Below are positions 43,174 to 52,517 of a stretch of 64,000 bases of DNA, piece after piece. The stretch's first letter is position 1, and every line of letters begins with the position of its first letter. The position numbers and the translations under genes were made by a program. Origin of the DNA: Arthrobacter_E sp044748305 (GTDB taxonomy: Bacteria; Actinomycetota; Actinomycetes; Actinomycetales; Micrococcaceae); assembly GCF_044748305.1 (NCBI RefSeq), contig NZ_JBIVFT010000003.1:434001-498000 (forward strand). Direction: 5' to 3'. The notes below the pieces were generated by a model. It had not been told where the DNA came from, did not search any database, and worked only from the letters and a program-made list of their open reading frames with translations.

Positions 43174-44375
43174 GCGAGTGCCTCTGCGGACGAGGGGTGG
43201 TAGGCGGCGGCCGTGAAGCGCGCCTTCTGTTCGGGGTCGGACGCCGCGTCGGCCACGGTGGAGGCCAGGGAGAAAGCGGCGTCGAACATGGCCTCGTAGG
43301 CCTCTGGGGTGTCCGCGGCGGCCGTGAAACCTGCGGAGTGGATGGGGAGCGTGGCCCCCGGGATCGCGAACATGGGATGGATGCTGGGGATCACCTGGCT
43401 GATGTTGCCCATGTCCGTGGAGCCGCCACCGGAGGAGTCCGGGGCCGGGGTCACGTCGTGGCCCCGGGCGCCGAAGGCGGCGTTCCAGTGGGCGGAGAGC
43501 TGAAGGTCCTGGACCAGCGGCTCGTAGAGGGGTTCGATGTCCTGGATGTCCAGACCGGTGCCCGTCGCGAGGGCTGCGCCCTCGAAGCATGCGCGGACGC
43601 GGGTCAGGAGCGCCTCGTACTCGGGGAGAGTGAAGGCCCGGCATTCGAAGTCGACGACGGCGTGATCGGGGATGATGTTCGTGGCCACGCCGGCCTCGCG
43701 GACGAAAAGGGCCACGCGGTGGTCGTCCGGGAGCTGCTGACGGAGCAGTCCCACCGCGACTTGGCTCAGCACGGCGCCATCCGCGGCGTTGATGCCGCGG
43801 TGCGGCATGGCTGCGGCGTGCGCGGCCTGCCCGCTGAAGGTGGCGCGGAAGCGGCCCACGGCCTGCGAGCTGGTGCCTGCCGGATTGGAGGTGCGGCCTT
43901 CCGGCCCGGGGTGCGCCATGAGGGAGAGCCCGACGCCGTCGAAGGCGCCGGCGTCCAGCAGGAGGGACTTGCCGCCACCGTGTTCCTCGGCGGGGGTGCC
44001 GATGGCCTTCAGCGTGATGCCGAGCTCATCGACGAGCGGGGCCAGGGCCAGGGCGGCGCCCACCGTGGAGCCGGCGATCAGATTGTGGCCGCAGGCATGG
44101 CCCACCTCGGGCAGGCAGTCGTACTCGACACAGATGGCCACCACGAGGTCGCCGGAGCCGATGCTGGCGCTGAAGGCGGTGTCCAGGCCGCCGGTGCCGC
44201 GTTCCACTGCGAAGCCGTGCTGCTCCAGAAGGGAGGTGATGGCGGCCGCAGCCTTGACCTCTTCGAAGGAGAGCTCTGGATTGGCGTGGATGTAGCGGGC
44301 CATCTCCAGGACGGCGGGGCGGGCGGCGGCGAGGGAAGCGTTCAGCTGGTCGCTGAGTACGGCTGAGGAAGGCAT
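43170..44375 (-). CDS. M20-family amidohydrolase/peptidase
   Basis: A 401-residue metal hydrolase of the M20D (aminoacylase / AbgB-like) type. Metal ligands lie in EYDCLPEVGHACGHNL (about 84-99) and TPAEEHGGGK (about 126-135), and the lid domain in FSGQAAHAAAMPHRGINAADG. A late conserved segment reads IPSIHPMFAIPG. It would release an amino acid from an N-acyl or dipeptide compound in the cytoplasm. ATG at 44375 has AGGAG upstream. It lies between its RpiR regulator and the coupled DUF3100 protein. Confidence 0.9.
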   Translation of the reverse strand: MPSSAVLSDQLNASLAAARPAVLEMARYIHANPELSFEEVKAAAAITSLLEQHGFAVERGTGGLDTAFSASIGSGDLVVAICVEYDCLPEVGHACGHNLIAGSTVGAALALAPLVDELGITLKAIGTPAEEHGGGKSLLLDAGAFDGVGLSLMAHPGPEGRTSNPAGTSSQAVGRFRATFSGQAAHAAAMPHRGINAADGAVLSQVAVGLLRQQLPDDHRVALFVREAGVATNIIPDHAVVDFECRAFTLPEYEALLTRVRACFEGAALATGTGLDIQDIEPLYEPLVQDLQLSAHWNAAFGARGHDVTPAPDSSGGGSTDMGNISQVIPSIHPMFAIPGATLPIHSAGFTAAADTPEAYEAMFDAAFSLASTVADAASDPEQKARFTAAAYHPSSAEALA

Positions 44376-44463
44376 GGTGCTCCTGGGAAAGGGGATGCGG
44401 CTGCGGACGCCGGGGCGAGGCAGGGTGAGGGCGTGCGGCGAATCGCCGTCGGCGCGAGGGACC

Positions 44464-45333
44464 TCAGTTGGTGTAGAGGTCCAGGTCCTCCCAGAACTGG
44501 GAGGTTCGTTCGATGCCGGCTTTGACGCGCTCGGGTTCGCGCGTTTCCATGCCGGCGAGCAGGCCGTATGCCACGGATGTCGAGGCGGTGGCCGATTGGA
44601 AGGCGTAGACGCCTTCCGAGGGGACGAGCAGGAGGTGGTGGCTCGCCCGGGCGAGGTCGGTGGACTTGAGGTCCGTCACGGCGATCACGGTGGCGCCGGC
44701 CTGGTGGGCGAGCTGCGCTGCGATCGTGAGGTGCTTGAGGGGCCGCCAGAGGTGGAACACCACGAGGACATCGCCCGGCCCGAGGGAGCTGGTGAGTGAG
44801 GCGAGGTGCACGCCTGCGCGGCCTTCGAAGGTGACGGGATAGCCCATGGTCGCGGCGAGATGGGAGAAGACGACGGCGGCACCGGAGTATGAGCCTTGCG
44901 CGACGACGGCGATGCGGCGCGCGGCGCAGAGGGCCGTGACGGCGTCGTCGGCGGCCTGGGGGTCGACACTGTCGAGCGCGAGCCGAAGGTTCTCCATGTC
45001 GTGGGTCAGCGAGTCGTGCACGGGGGAGCGCACCTCGACGCGGTGCGTCAGGGGAGCGGTGTTCGAGATGTGCACCAGGTAGCGGGCGCGCAGCTCGCGC
45101 TGAAGGTCCGGCCAGCCGCGGTAGCCCAGGGCCTGGGCGGTGCGGACCACGCTGGAGCTGTTGACGCCGGCGCGGGCGGCGAGTTCTGTGACGTCACCGT
45201 AGGAGGCGAGCTTGGGGTTCACGACCAGTGCGTCCACCACACGGGACTGGGCCTTGGTGAGCTTGATGTCGGGGAGGGCGTCCCCGAGCCAACGGTCCGT
45301 GGAGGGGGTGCCGGTGGGTGCGTTCTCGGCCAT
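44464..45333 (-). CDS. RpiR/MurR-family regulator
   Basis: A 289-residue regulator with an N-terminal RpiR helix-turn-helix (LTKAQSRVVDALVV, then ELAARAGVNSSSVVRTAQALGYRGWPDL) and a C-terminal SIS domain (AVVAQGSYSGAAVVFSHLAATMG and PGDVLVVFHLWRPLKHLTIAA). SIS domains bind phosphosugars; here a variant could sense another ligand. The ATG at 45333 has AGGAGG upstream, and the longer frame is rejected. It is the first gene of the RpiR/M20/DUF3100 block. Confidence 0.9.
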   Translation of the reverse strand: MAENAPTGTPSTDRWLGDALPDIKLTKAQSRVVDALVVNPKLASYGDVTELAARAGVNSSSVVRTAQALGYRGWPDLQRELRARYLVHISNTAPLTHRVEVRSPVHDSLTHDMENLRLALDSVDPQAADDAVTALCAARRIAVVAQGSYSGAAVVFSHLAATMGYPVTFEGRAGVHLASLTSSLGPGDVLVVFHLWRPLKHLTIAAQLAHQAGATVIAVTDLKSTDLARASHHLLLVPSEGVYAFQSATASTSVAYGLLAGMETREPERVKAGIERTSQFWEDLDLYTN

Positions 45334-45378
45334 GCCGCCTCCTGAGCCTCGTGTCCGGTATCGGTGAAGATCGTGTGA

Positions 45379-45436
45379 TCTGCATCTCTTCTGCAATTCT
45401 ATGTGCAGTTTTATGGTTCTGCATAGTTTTTTGCAA
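45379..45436. promoter_or_regulatory. TGCA-rich control region of the RpiR block
   Basis: TCTGCA occurs at 45379, 45390 and 45418, with opposing TGCAG (45404-45408) and TTGCAAAA near 45431. The segment CTGCA-N8-TGCAG (45391-45408) is an inverted repeat. This cluster in an AT-rich stretch is a good candidate RpiR binding region. Confidence 0.6.
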
Positions 45437-45487
45437 AACTCGGACGAGCGGCTTGCTTTGCGAGACTGGAGGAAGTGGTGGATGCGC

Positions 45488-45518
45488 GAGGGCGCCTCTC
45501 GCGGTGAGAGGCGCCCTC
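45488..45518 (-). terminator. Terminator of the OYE fusion gene
   Basis: A perfect 13-bp stem (45488-45500 with 45506-45518), loop GCGGT, lies 15 bases beyond the stop of the minus-strand gene. Confidence 0.85.
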
Positions 45519-45532
45519 CGCTGCCGGAATGA

Positions 45533-47089
45533 TCAGCTGGCGGTCTTCCGGGCGCCCTTCAGCGCCAGGAACCAGGCGACGCCGGTGACCAGGTGCATTG
45601 CGGCCAGGCCGAGCCCGGTGGCCGGGTCCGGGGCGGAGAGGAGCGAGGCGCAGCTGAGGACCGCGAAGAGCAGGCCGCCCCAGGCGAACCAGCGGCTGGC
45701 TCCAGGGCGCTTCCGGACCACGATCCAGGCGATCAGTCCGGCGATGAGAAGGGGGATGAGCGAAGCGACGGCGGGTGCGAACCACGGGATCCGGTTCGGC
45801 TGGGGAGTCGCCATGACCATGCTGGCGCCGATGAGGACCGCGAGAGCGTAGAGCGCGGTGTTGACGACGGCGCTCGCCGCCCCCGCCAGCAGGATGCGAC
45901 GCCACAGGGAGGGGGTCTCCGTCGCCGGACGGCTTGCCTCCTGAGTGCTCGGCCCGAGGGGGGCGGCGGGCTGCTCCATGACCGTCGCGGCCGTCATCGG
46001 GGCTTCCTCCGCCTGGTTCTCAAGCCGGGGGTAGTCGAGGTAGCCGCGGTCGTCCCCGCCGAAGAACGACTCCCGAGCCGGGCTGTTGTACGGGCCGTTG
46101 GAGGCGAGGCGCTCCGGGAGGTCCGGATTGGCCAGGAAGAGTGCACCGAAGGAGATCAGATCCGCAGTGCCGTCGTTGATCAGCTTGAGGGCGCGGTGAT
46201 CGGTCGGGGTCTCCGCCCCGGTGTCGGGGTTGAGGATGAACGTGCCGGGCCAGGCGTCCCGCAGCTGGACCGTGAGCTGCCGTCCGGCCTGCTCGATGAG
46301 GTGGAGATAAGCGAGTCCGAGTTCGCCGAGCTGCTCCACGAGGGGGAGGTAGGTCTGGAACAGTTCCGGATCGTCCTCGATGTCATTGAAGGAGGCGCCG
46401 GGGGAGAGGCGGATGCCCGTCCGTTCCGGGCCGATGGCCTGGGACACGGCCTCGGTGACCCGGAGGGTGAAGCGCAGGCGGTTCTCGACGCTTCCACCCC
46501 AGGCGTCCTCGCGCTGGTTGGCGTTGACGGAGAGGAACTGGTGCAAAAGGTAGCCGTTCGCGCCGTGGATCTCGACGCCGTCGAACCCGGCCTCGACGGC
46601 GTTTCGCGCCGCCGAGGCGAAGTCTTCGATGGTCCTTTGGATGTCCTCCTCGGTCATCTCACGCGGAACCACCAGATCCTGGAGGCCCTGATGCGTGAAC
46701 ACCTGACCCTTGGCACGGATCGCCGAGGGGCCGAAGGGGGTGCTGCCATCGGGGGAGATGCTGGGATGACCGATCCGCCCGGTGTGCATGAGCTGAACGA
46801 AGATCCTGCCTCCGGCGTCGTGCACCGCGTCGGTGACGGTGCGCCACCCGGCGATCTGTTCGGCGCTGTGGAGGCCCGGGGTGTTGGTGTACCCCTGCCC
46901 CTCCAGGGAGGGTTGCGTCCCCTCGGTGATGATCAGGCCGGCACCCGCGCGCTGGGCGTAGTACTCGGCCATCGACGGCGACGGGAGCTGTCCGGGCTCC
47001 GCGGCCCGGCTTCGGGTCATGGGCGCCATGACGATCCGGTTCTCCAGGGGCAGGCCCTTCAGGGCATAGGACTTGAATGCAGTGTTCAC
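45533..47089 (-). CDS. Old-yellow-enzyme flavin oxidoreductase fused to a four-helix membrane domain
   Basis: A 518-residue protein. Residues 1-360 are an FMN-dependent alkene reductase of the NemA/XenB type: RIVMAPMTRSRA, AGLIITEGTQPS, GRIGHPSISPDG, the FDGVEIHGANGYLLHQFL barrel strand and FGALFLANPDLPERL. A linker of about 40 residues follows. The C-terminal 120 residues form four helices with a DUF6069-like pattern (AGAASAVVNTALYALAVLIG to LHLVTGVAWFLALKGA). The GTG at 47089 matches the family start. Inside the linker an ATG (45997) is preceded by GGAGGAAG at 5 bases, suggesting two ancestral genes that fused. Divergent from a MarR gene. Confidence 0.85.
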   Translation of the reverse strand: MNTAFKSYALKGLPLENRIVMAPMTRSRAAEPGQLPSPSMAEYYAQRAGAGLIITEGTQPSLEGQGYTNTPGLHSAEQIAGWRTVTDAVHDAGGRIFVQLMHTGRIGHPSISPDGSTPFGPSAIRAKGQVFTHQGLQDLVVPREMTEEDIQRTIEDFASAARNAVEAGFDGVEIHGANGYLLHQFLSVNANQREDAWGGSVENRLRFTLRVTEAVSQAIGPERTGIRLSPGASFNDIEDDPELFQTYLPLVEQLGELGLAYLHLIEQAGRQLTVQLRDAWPGTFILNPDTGAETPTDHRALKLINDGTADLISFGALFLANPDLPERLASNGPYNSPARESFFGGDDRGYLDYPRLENQAEEAPMTAATVMEQPAAPLGPSTQEASRPATETPSLWRRILLAGAASAVVNTALYALAVLIGASMVMATPQPNRIPWFAPAVASLIPLLIAGLIAWIVVRKRPGASRWFAWGGLLFAVLSCASLLSAPDPATGLGLAAMHLVTGVAWFLALKGARKTAS

Positions 47090-47176
47090 GGACTCTCGTG
47101 ATTCTCTCGGGTGGCGCGCAGGAGCGGATCGATGTCCGGTCATTAAGGTGTGCAATGCGCCGCGGGTCGGATTTCC

Positions 47177-47195
47177 AAGCCTTGAATTCAGGCTT
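47177..47195. promoter_or_regulatory. Candidate MarR operator between the OYE fusion and marR
   Basis: AAGCC-N9-GGCTT (47177-47195) encloses the palindromic core TGAATTCA (47183-47190). It lies in the divergent gap, 88 bases from the OYE start and 87 from the MarR start. Confidence 0.5.
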
Positions 47196-47281
47196 CCCGA
47201 GCTTCAACCGGCGTCTTTCCGAGAATATTCCTGTCCGGACAAGTAAATGCCGAGGATCTACGGCTGACTAGAATGACGGCC

Positions 47282-47785
47282 ATGGCTGAGGTGGAATCGC
47301 AGAGTGTTGATGGTGCGGGTGGATCGCTGGCCGATGGGCTGGCTGACGCAGGACGGGTCGGACACGCCATCGTGCAGGTGGCCCGGCTGCACAAGAGTCT
47401 CGCTGCTCAGCTCCTCAAGCCGGTGGGCCTGCATCTCTCCCAGGAGCTCGTCATGATGCAGCTCTGGGATGCCGGGCCGCAGCGGCAGGCGGATCTGGTG
47501 CGAATGCTGGGCTCCGACGCCGCCACCATCACCAGGACGATCCGCCGCCTTGAACATGCCGGGTTCGTCCGCACGGCCCCCAGCCCTACCGACGGCCGTT
47601 CGGTCATCGTCACCGCGACCACTGCCAGCAAGGGCCTTCGCCCCGGCGTGGAGGCCGCCTGGCGTGAACTGGAAGAGGCGGTCGTGGCGGACCTCGATCC
47701 AGGCGAACAGGAGCAGGCGATCGAGCTTCTCGGGCGCATCGCGGCCGGTCTGGAACGAGGGATCGGCCGCCGTCGGGAGGCTTGA
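47282..47785 (+). CDS. MarR-family regulator
   Basis: A 167-residue MarR-type protein. The winged helix contains RQADLVRMLGSDAATITRTIRRLEHAGFV and the wing APSPTDGRSVIVTATT. The ATG at 47282 is chosen over one 9 bases upstream because a TAGAAT box (47269-47274) ends 7 nt before it; the upstream ATG would overlap that box. It is divergent from the OYE fusion gene, a common arrangement in which MarR senses electrophiles reduced by the enzyme. No sensing cysteine is evident. Confidence 0.87.
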   Translation: MAEVESQSVDGAGGSLADGLADAGRVGHAIVQVARLHKSLAAQLLKPVGLHLSQELVMMQLWDAGPQRQADLVRMLGSDAATITRTIRRLEHAGFVRTAPSPTDGRSVIVTATTASKGLRPGVEAAWRELEEAVVADLDPGEQEQAIELLGRIAAGLERGIGRRREA

Positions 47786-47799
47786 GCCCAGCATCGGCC

Positions 47800-49482
47800 T
47801 CAGCGGGTGGCGAGGCGGTGCCAGAGCAGGGCGACGGTGAGGGACGCCCGCGACTCGGCGTCGTCCAGGGAGACCCCGAGGAGCGTTTCCAGCCGTTTGA
47901 CCTGTGCGTAGAGGGCCTGGCGGCTCACGGACCTGACCCGCGCAAGGGCTGACATATTGCCGCCGTGTTCCAGGTAATCCGTCAGGAGGCCCAGTAGTTC
48001 CGGTGCCGAGGGTTCCAGCAGTGGCGCCAGCTCCGCCAGGGCGAAGGACCTCACACGGGGATCCTGGGCGAGCAGCGCCAGTAGGCCGCGGAGCCGGACA
48101 TCGCTGAAGCGATGGAAGGGGAGTTCCCGCGAACCGAGGGTGGCCGCCGTCTCCGCGACGAGGTCCGCATCGTCGAGCCCCCGTGCTGCGGCGAGCAGTG
48201 ATCGCTCGGCCTGGCCGACGCCCAGGGTCCAGCTGAGTCCGGCGACCCGCAGGCCCGCCGCCAGCCGGTGCAGCGAGGCGTCCTCAAGCTCCAGGGCCGG
48301 GAGGCCGAGCAGGACGGCCACCGAGCCTGCGTGGAGGCTCGCAGCGAGAACGGCCTGGCGGTCCCGCTGCGCCCATTCCTGCAGGCCGTCGAGGAAGGCG
48401 CGTTCGCGGAGCTGGACGGCGGTCGCATCGCCCGGGCCGTTGCCGTCCCGTGGTTCGTCGAGCCGTGCCACGACCGGGACGTACCCGGCCCCGGGGGACA
48501 GTCCCAGGGAGCGCGCCCGGGCCAGCGCCTCCTCCTCGCTGGGCGGCGTGGCCTGGCGCAGGTCCTGAACCAGGCCGGTGCGAGCCTGGAACAGGAGCTC
48601 CCGGCGGTCACGGCCGGCCATTCGTGCCATCGTCAAGGCCTGCCCGGCTCGTTCCAGGACTTGAAGGGCGTCGGTCAGATCCCAGTCCCGGGCTGCATCG
48701 GTGTCCGGCCTGGAATGTGATGCCTGCTCTCCGGTGAGCTCAGGGGCCACGAGTCGCCCCCAGCGCTGCCCTTTCAGCCCGACAGGGGTCTGGAGCCACC
48801 GCTCGCCGCCATTTCCGAAGCCGGTATGGCTGAGATACCCGACGAAGCGGGAGCGGCCCGTCCAGTCGTCCAGGAGCCGCGAAGGATCCTGTCCGTGGTT
48901 TGCATAGCTGAGCACCAGATGGGCCGGGTCTTCGAAGACCACCGGAGTCCCCAGCAGATCCGCCGTGGTGCCGACGATCCGGCTCTCGCCCGCGTTCTCC
49001 AGACTCAGTCCGGTGAAGACCTCGTGGACGCGGCGGGCCCGTTCCAAGCGGATCAGCTGCTGGTCCATCAGCGCCCGGTGCGCGTCCTCGGTGACCTGGA
49101 CGAAGCGTACGCGGTGGCTGAGCAGCACCAACGGGGCTGCCACCGCCGTGGCTGCGGCGCGCAAGGTGCGGATCGCCGCTGAGTCAGGGGCGCCGTCGTC
49201 GTCCACTAATTCGACGACGACGGCGGCCGCCCCGGCCACGTGGAAACGCCGCAGGAACTCGGTGGTGAGCTCGGTGGAGTGCCGGAAGGCGAGACCCGTG
49301 GTGAGGACGAGCTCGCCGCCTTCCAGGAGGTCGCCGGCTTCCGCCTCTTCGGCGATGTGCACCCAGCGGACGGGGGCGTCCAGCCCTTCCGGGCCCGAGA
49401 GGACCTCTGGATTTCCGGCGGCGAGGGCGGGCAGCGAGAGGGCGTCGCGGACCGTCAGGGGGCGCTGAGGTGCCTTGGTCAT
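47800..49482 (-). CDS. PucR-family transcriptional regulator
   Basis: A 560-residue PucR-type activator. The N-terminal PucR domain starts LTVRDALSLPALAAGNPEVL, the middle GGDEF-like/CdaR region follows, and the C-terminal helix-turn-helix ends LTDYLEHGGNMSALARVRSVSRQALYAQVKRLETLLG. The ATG at 49482 follows a -10 box TACACT (49494-49489) by 6 nt, so a leaderless message is likely. It is divergent from mmsA and probably activates mmsA and the aminotransferase gene in response to their substrate. Confidence 0.92.
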   Translation of the reverse strand: MTKAPQRPLTVRDALSLPALAAGNPEVLSGPEGLDAPVRWVHIAEEAEAGDLLEGGELVLTTGLAFRHSTELTTEFLRRFHVAGAAAVVVELVDDDGAPDSAAIRTLRAAATAVAAPLVLLSHRVRFVQVTEDAHRALMDQQLIRLERARRVHEVFTGLSLENAGESRIVGTTADLLGTPVVFEDPAHLVLSYANHGQDPSRLLDDWTGRSRFVGYLSHTGFGNGGERWLQTPVGLKGQRWGRLVAPELTGEQASHSRPDTDAARDWDLTDALQVLERAGQALTMARMAGRDRRELLFQARTGLVQDLRQATPPSEEEALARARSLGLSPGAGYVPVVARLDEPRDGNGPGDATAVQLRERAFLDGLQEWAQRDRQAVLAASLHAGSVAVLLGLPALELEDASLHRLAAGLRVAGLSWTLGVGQAERSLLAAARGLDDADLVAETAATLGSRELPFHRFSDVRLRGLLALLAQDPRVRSFALAELAPLLEPSAPELLGLLTDYLEHGGNMSALARVRSVSRQALYAQVKRLETLLGVSLDDAESRASLTVALLWHRLATR

Positions 49483-49589
49483 GGACACAGTGTATGAGTG
49501 ATGAAAGATTTCGGAACAACATGTCAGGTGCGTGGGCGTGATCAGAAGCACACGATGAGTGCAGAACACTTTCGTGAAAGGACCTCTCC

Positions 49590-51080
49590 ATGCAGACCGT
49601 TCAGCACTGGATCAATGGGACCACCACCGAGGGCGACGGCGCCCGTTTCGGCGATGTCACCAACCCCGCCACCGGCAAGGTCACCTCCCGGGTGGCCCTT
49701 GCGAGCAAGGCCACCACGGAGGAAGGCATCGCTGCCGCCGCTGCGGCGTTCCCCGCCTGGCGGGACACGTCGCTGGCCCGCCGCGTCCAGATCCTCTTCG
49801 CCTTCCGCGAGCTCCTCAACGCCCGCAAGGGTGAGCTCGCCGCCATCATCACGGCCGAACACGGCAAGGTCCTGGAGGACGCACTCGGTGAGATCGCCCG
49901 CGGCCAGGAAGTCGTGGAGTTCGCCTGCGGCATCCCGCACCTGATCAAGGGCGGCTACACGGAGAACGCCTCCACCAAGGTGGACGTGCACTCCATCCGT
50001 CAGCCGCTCGGGGTCTCCGCCATCATCTCGCCCTTCAACTTCCCGGCCATGGTGCCCATGTGGTTCTTCCCGGTGGCCATCGCCGCCGGCAACACGATCG
50101 TGCTCAAGCCCAGCGAGAAGGACCCGACCGCGGCCAACTGGCTCGCGGCGCTGTGGAAGGAAGCCGGTCTGCCGGACGGCGTGTTCAATGTGGTGCACGG
50201 TGACAAGGAGTCCGTGGACGCGATCCTGGATTCCCCCCAGGTCTCCTCCGTCTCCTTCGTCGGCTCGACCCCGATCGCCAAGTACGTCTACGAGCGCGGC
50301 ACGGCGTCCGGCAAGCGTGTCCAGGCCCTGGGCGGTGCCAAGAACCACATGCTGGTGCTTCCCGACGCCGACCTGGATCTGGCCGCCGACGCCGCCGTGA
50401 ACGCCGGTTTCGGCGCTGCGGGTGAGCGCTGCATGGCGGTGTCCGCCTTGGTCGCCGTCGACTCCATCGCCGACGAACTGATCGCCAAGATCGCCGAGCG
50501 CACCCGCACCCTTCGCATCGGCGACGGCACCCGCGGCTGCGACATGGGACCGCTCATCACCGCCGCCCACCGGGACAAGGTCGCCGGATACATCGACGCC
50601 GGCGTGGAGGCGGGCGCCACCCTGGTCATCGACGGCCGGAACCCGAGCCCGGACGCCGAAGGCGACGGCTTCTTCCTCAACCCGACCCTGTTCGACCGGG
50701 TCACCCCGGAGATGAGCATCTACCAGGACGAGATCTTCGGTCCGGTCCTCTCGGTGGTCCGCGTCGAGAGCTTCGACGACGGCCTGGAGCTGGTCAACTC
50801 CAACCCGTACGGCAACGGCACCGCGATCTTCACCAACGACGGCGGAGCAGCGCGCCGTTTCGAGAACGAGGTCACCGTCGGCATGATCGGGATCAATGTG
50901 CCCATCCCGGTGCCCATGGCCTACTACTCCTTCGGCGGCTGGAAGAACTCGCTCTTCGGCGATTCACACGCCTACGGCACCGAAGGCGTGCACTTCTTCA
51001 CCCGCGGCAAGGTGGTCACGACCCGTTGGCAGGATCCCAGCCACGGCGGCCTGAACCTCGGCTTCCCCACCAACGCCTGA
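49590..51080 (+). CDS. mmsA: CoA-acylating methylmalonate/malonate-semialdehyde dehydrogenase
   Basis: A 496-residue aldehyde dehydrogenase. It converts malonate semialdehyde (or methylmalonate semialdehyde) to acetyl-CoA (or propionyl-CoA). The catalytic cysteine is C281 in GAAGERCMAVSAL, and the MmsA-specific stretches GFGAAGERCM and GGAKNHMLVLPDAD are present, as is the C-terminal VPMAYYSFGGWKNSLFG. The ATG at 49590 has AAAGGA upstream. It is followed 29 bases later by an aminotransferase gene, forming a two-step beta-amino-acid pathway. Confidence 0.94.
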   Translation: MQTVQHWINGTTTEGDGARFGDVTNPATGKVTSRVALASKATTEEGIAAAAAAFPAWRDTSLARRVQILFAFRELLNARKGELAAIITAEHGKVLEDALGEIARGQEVVEFACGIPHLIKGGYTENASTKVDVHSIRQPLGVSAIISPFNFPAMVPMWFFPVAIAAGNTIVLKPSEKDPTAANWLAALWKEAGLPDGVFNVVHGDKESVDAILDSPQVSSVSFVGSTPIAKYVYERGTASGKRVQALGGAKNHMLVLPDADLDLAADAAVNAGFGAAGERCMAVSALVAVDSIADELIAKIAERTRTLRIGDGTRGCDMGPLITAAHRDKVAGYIDAGVEAGATLVIDGRNPSPDAEGDGFFLNPTLFDRVTPEMSIYQDEIFGPVLSVVRVESFDDGLELVNSNPYGNGTAIFTNDGGAARRFENEVTVGMIGINVPIPVPMAYYSFGGWKNSLFGDSHAYGTEGVHFFTRGKVVTTRWQDPSHGGLNLGFPTNA

Positions 51081-51109
51081 TTCGGCTTCGCAGAGCAAAG
51101 GAACACGCC

Positions 51110-52492
51110 ATGAGCGCTGAAACACTTCCCGGCACGGAGACCCTGCCACCCACGGCCGATGAGATCGAAGCGGGACGCCGCGCCTACGAACTGGACCGTG
51201 CGCACGTCTTCCACTCCTGGTCCGCCCAGGACACATTGGCCCCCATGACCATCCTCAAGGCCTCCGGTTCGGAGGTCTGGGACGGTGAAGGCCGTCGCTT
51301 GATCGACCTGTCCAGCCAGCTGGTCAATACGAACATCGGTCATCAGCACCCCAGAGTGGTGGCCGCGATCCACGCCCAGGCCGGGAAGCTGTGCACCATC
51401 GCCCCGCAACATGTGAACGATGCGCGTTCCGAGGCGGCCCGCCTCATCACCGACCTTGCGCCCGAAGGGCTGAACCACGTGTTCTTCACCAACGGCGGCG
51501 CGGACGCAGTGGAACACGCCATCCGGATGGCCCGCCTGCACACCGGCCGTCGCAAGGTCTTCTCCGCCTACCGCAGCTATCACGGCGGCACCGAGCTCGC
51601 CGTGAACGTCACGGGAGACCCGCGGCGTTTCCCGAACGACAACGGGGACTCCGGCGTCGTGCATTTCCTGCCCGCTTACCTGTACCGCTCCTACTTCGGG
51701 GCCACCACTGAGGCCGAGGAGACCGAGCGGGCGCTCAGGCACCTGGAGGACATGATCGTCCTGGAGGGCGCGGGGAACGTGGCCGCCGTGATCCTGGAGT
51801 CGGTGCCCGGTACGGCCGGCATCTACGGCCCGCCCGCGGGGTACCTGGAAGGCGTCCGCGAACTCACCCGAAAGTACGGCATCCTCTACATCGCGGACGA
51901 GGTCATGGCGGGCTTCGGACGGACCGGCGAGTGGTTCGCGATCAACCGCTGGGGCGTGACGCCGGACCTGATCACCTTTGCCAAGGGTGTGAACTCCGGG
52001 TACGTGCCCCTGGGCGGCGTGATCATCGCGGACCCGGTGTTCGACACCTTCCGCCAGCGCTCCTACCCCGGCGGACTGACCTACTCGGGTCACCCTCTCG
52101 CCTGTGCCGCCGCCGTGGCGACCATCGAGACCATGCGGGAGGAAGGCCTGGTGGGGAACGCCAAGAGGCTGGGGGAGGAGATCATCCGTCCGGCGCTGGA
52201 GGAGATGAAGGCCAAGCACCCGAGCGTGGGCGATGTGCGTGGATCCGGGGTGTTCTGGGCCATCGAGCTGGTGCGTGACCGTGAGAGCCGTGAACCGCTG
52301 GCCGCCTATGGCGGGTCCAGCCCCGAAATGAACGCCGTGATCGCGGAGATCAAGGCCGGTGGGGTGCTGCCCTTCGCCAACTTCAACCGCATCCATGTGG
52401 TTCCAGCCCTCAACATCCCGGATGAGCAGCTTCGTGAAGCGCTCGCCGTGATCGACCGGGCCCTGGAACTGGCGGACGCGGCGATCGTTTAG
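51110..52492 (+). CDS. Class III (omega) aminotransferase, beta-alanine/taurine type
   Basis: A 460-residue PLP enzyme. The PLP lysine is K292 in LITFAKGVNSGYVPLGGV, the Asp of the cofactor pocket is in IADEVMAGFGRTG (262-272), and the phosphate-binding loop is TNGGADAVEHAIRMAR. N-terminal HVFHSWSAQDTLAPM resembles taurine- or beta-alanine-pyruvate aminotransferases. With mmsA it would turn beta-alanine into malonate semialdehyde and then acetyl-CoA; other omega-amino acids remain possible. ATG at 51110 has AAAGGA upstream. Confidence 0.9.
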   Translation: MSAETLPGTETLPPTADEIEAGRRAYELDRAHVFHSWSAQDTLAPMTILKASGSEVWDGEGRRLIDLSSQLVNTNIGHQHPRVVAAIHAQAGKLCTIAPQHVNDARSEAARLITDLAPEGLNHVFFTNGGADAVEHAIRMARLHTGRRKVFSAYRSYHGGTELAVNVTGDPRRFPNDNGDSGVVHFLPAYLYRSYFGATTEAEETERALRHLEDMIVLEGAGNVAAVILESVPGTAGIYGPPAGYLEGVRELTRKYGILYIADEVMAGFGRTGEWFAINRWGVTPDLITFAKGVNSGYVPLGGVIIADPVFDTFRQRSYPGGLTYSGHPLACAAAVATIETMREEGLVGNAKRLGEEIIRPALEEMKAKHPSVGDVRGSGVFWAIELVRDRESREPLAAYGGSSPEMNAVIAEIKAGGVLPFANFNRIHVVPALNIPDEQLREALAVIDRALELADAAIV

Positions 52493-52517
52493 TCGAAGGC
52501 CGTGGGCCAGATGGCTG

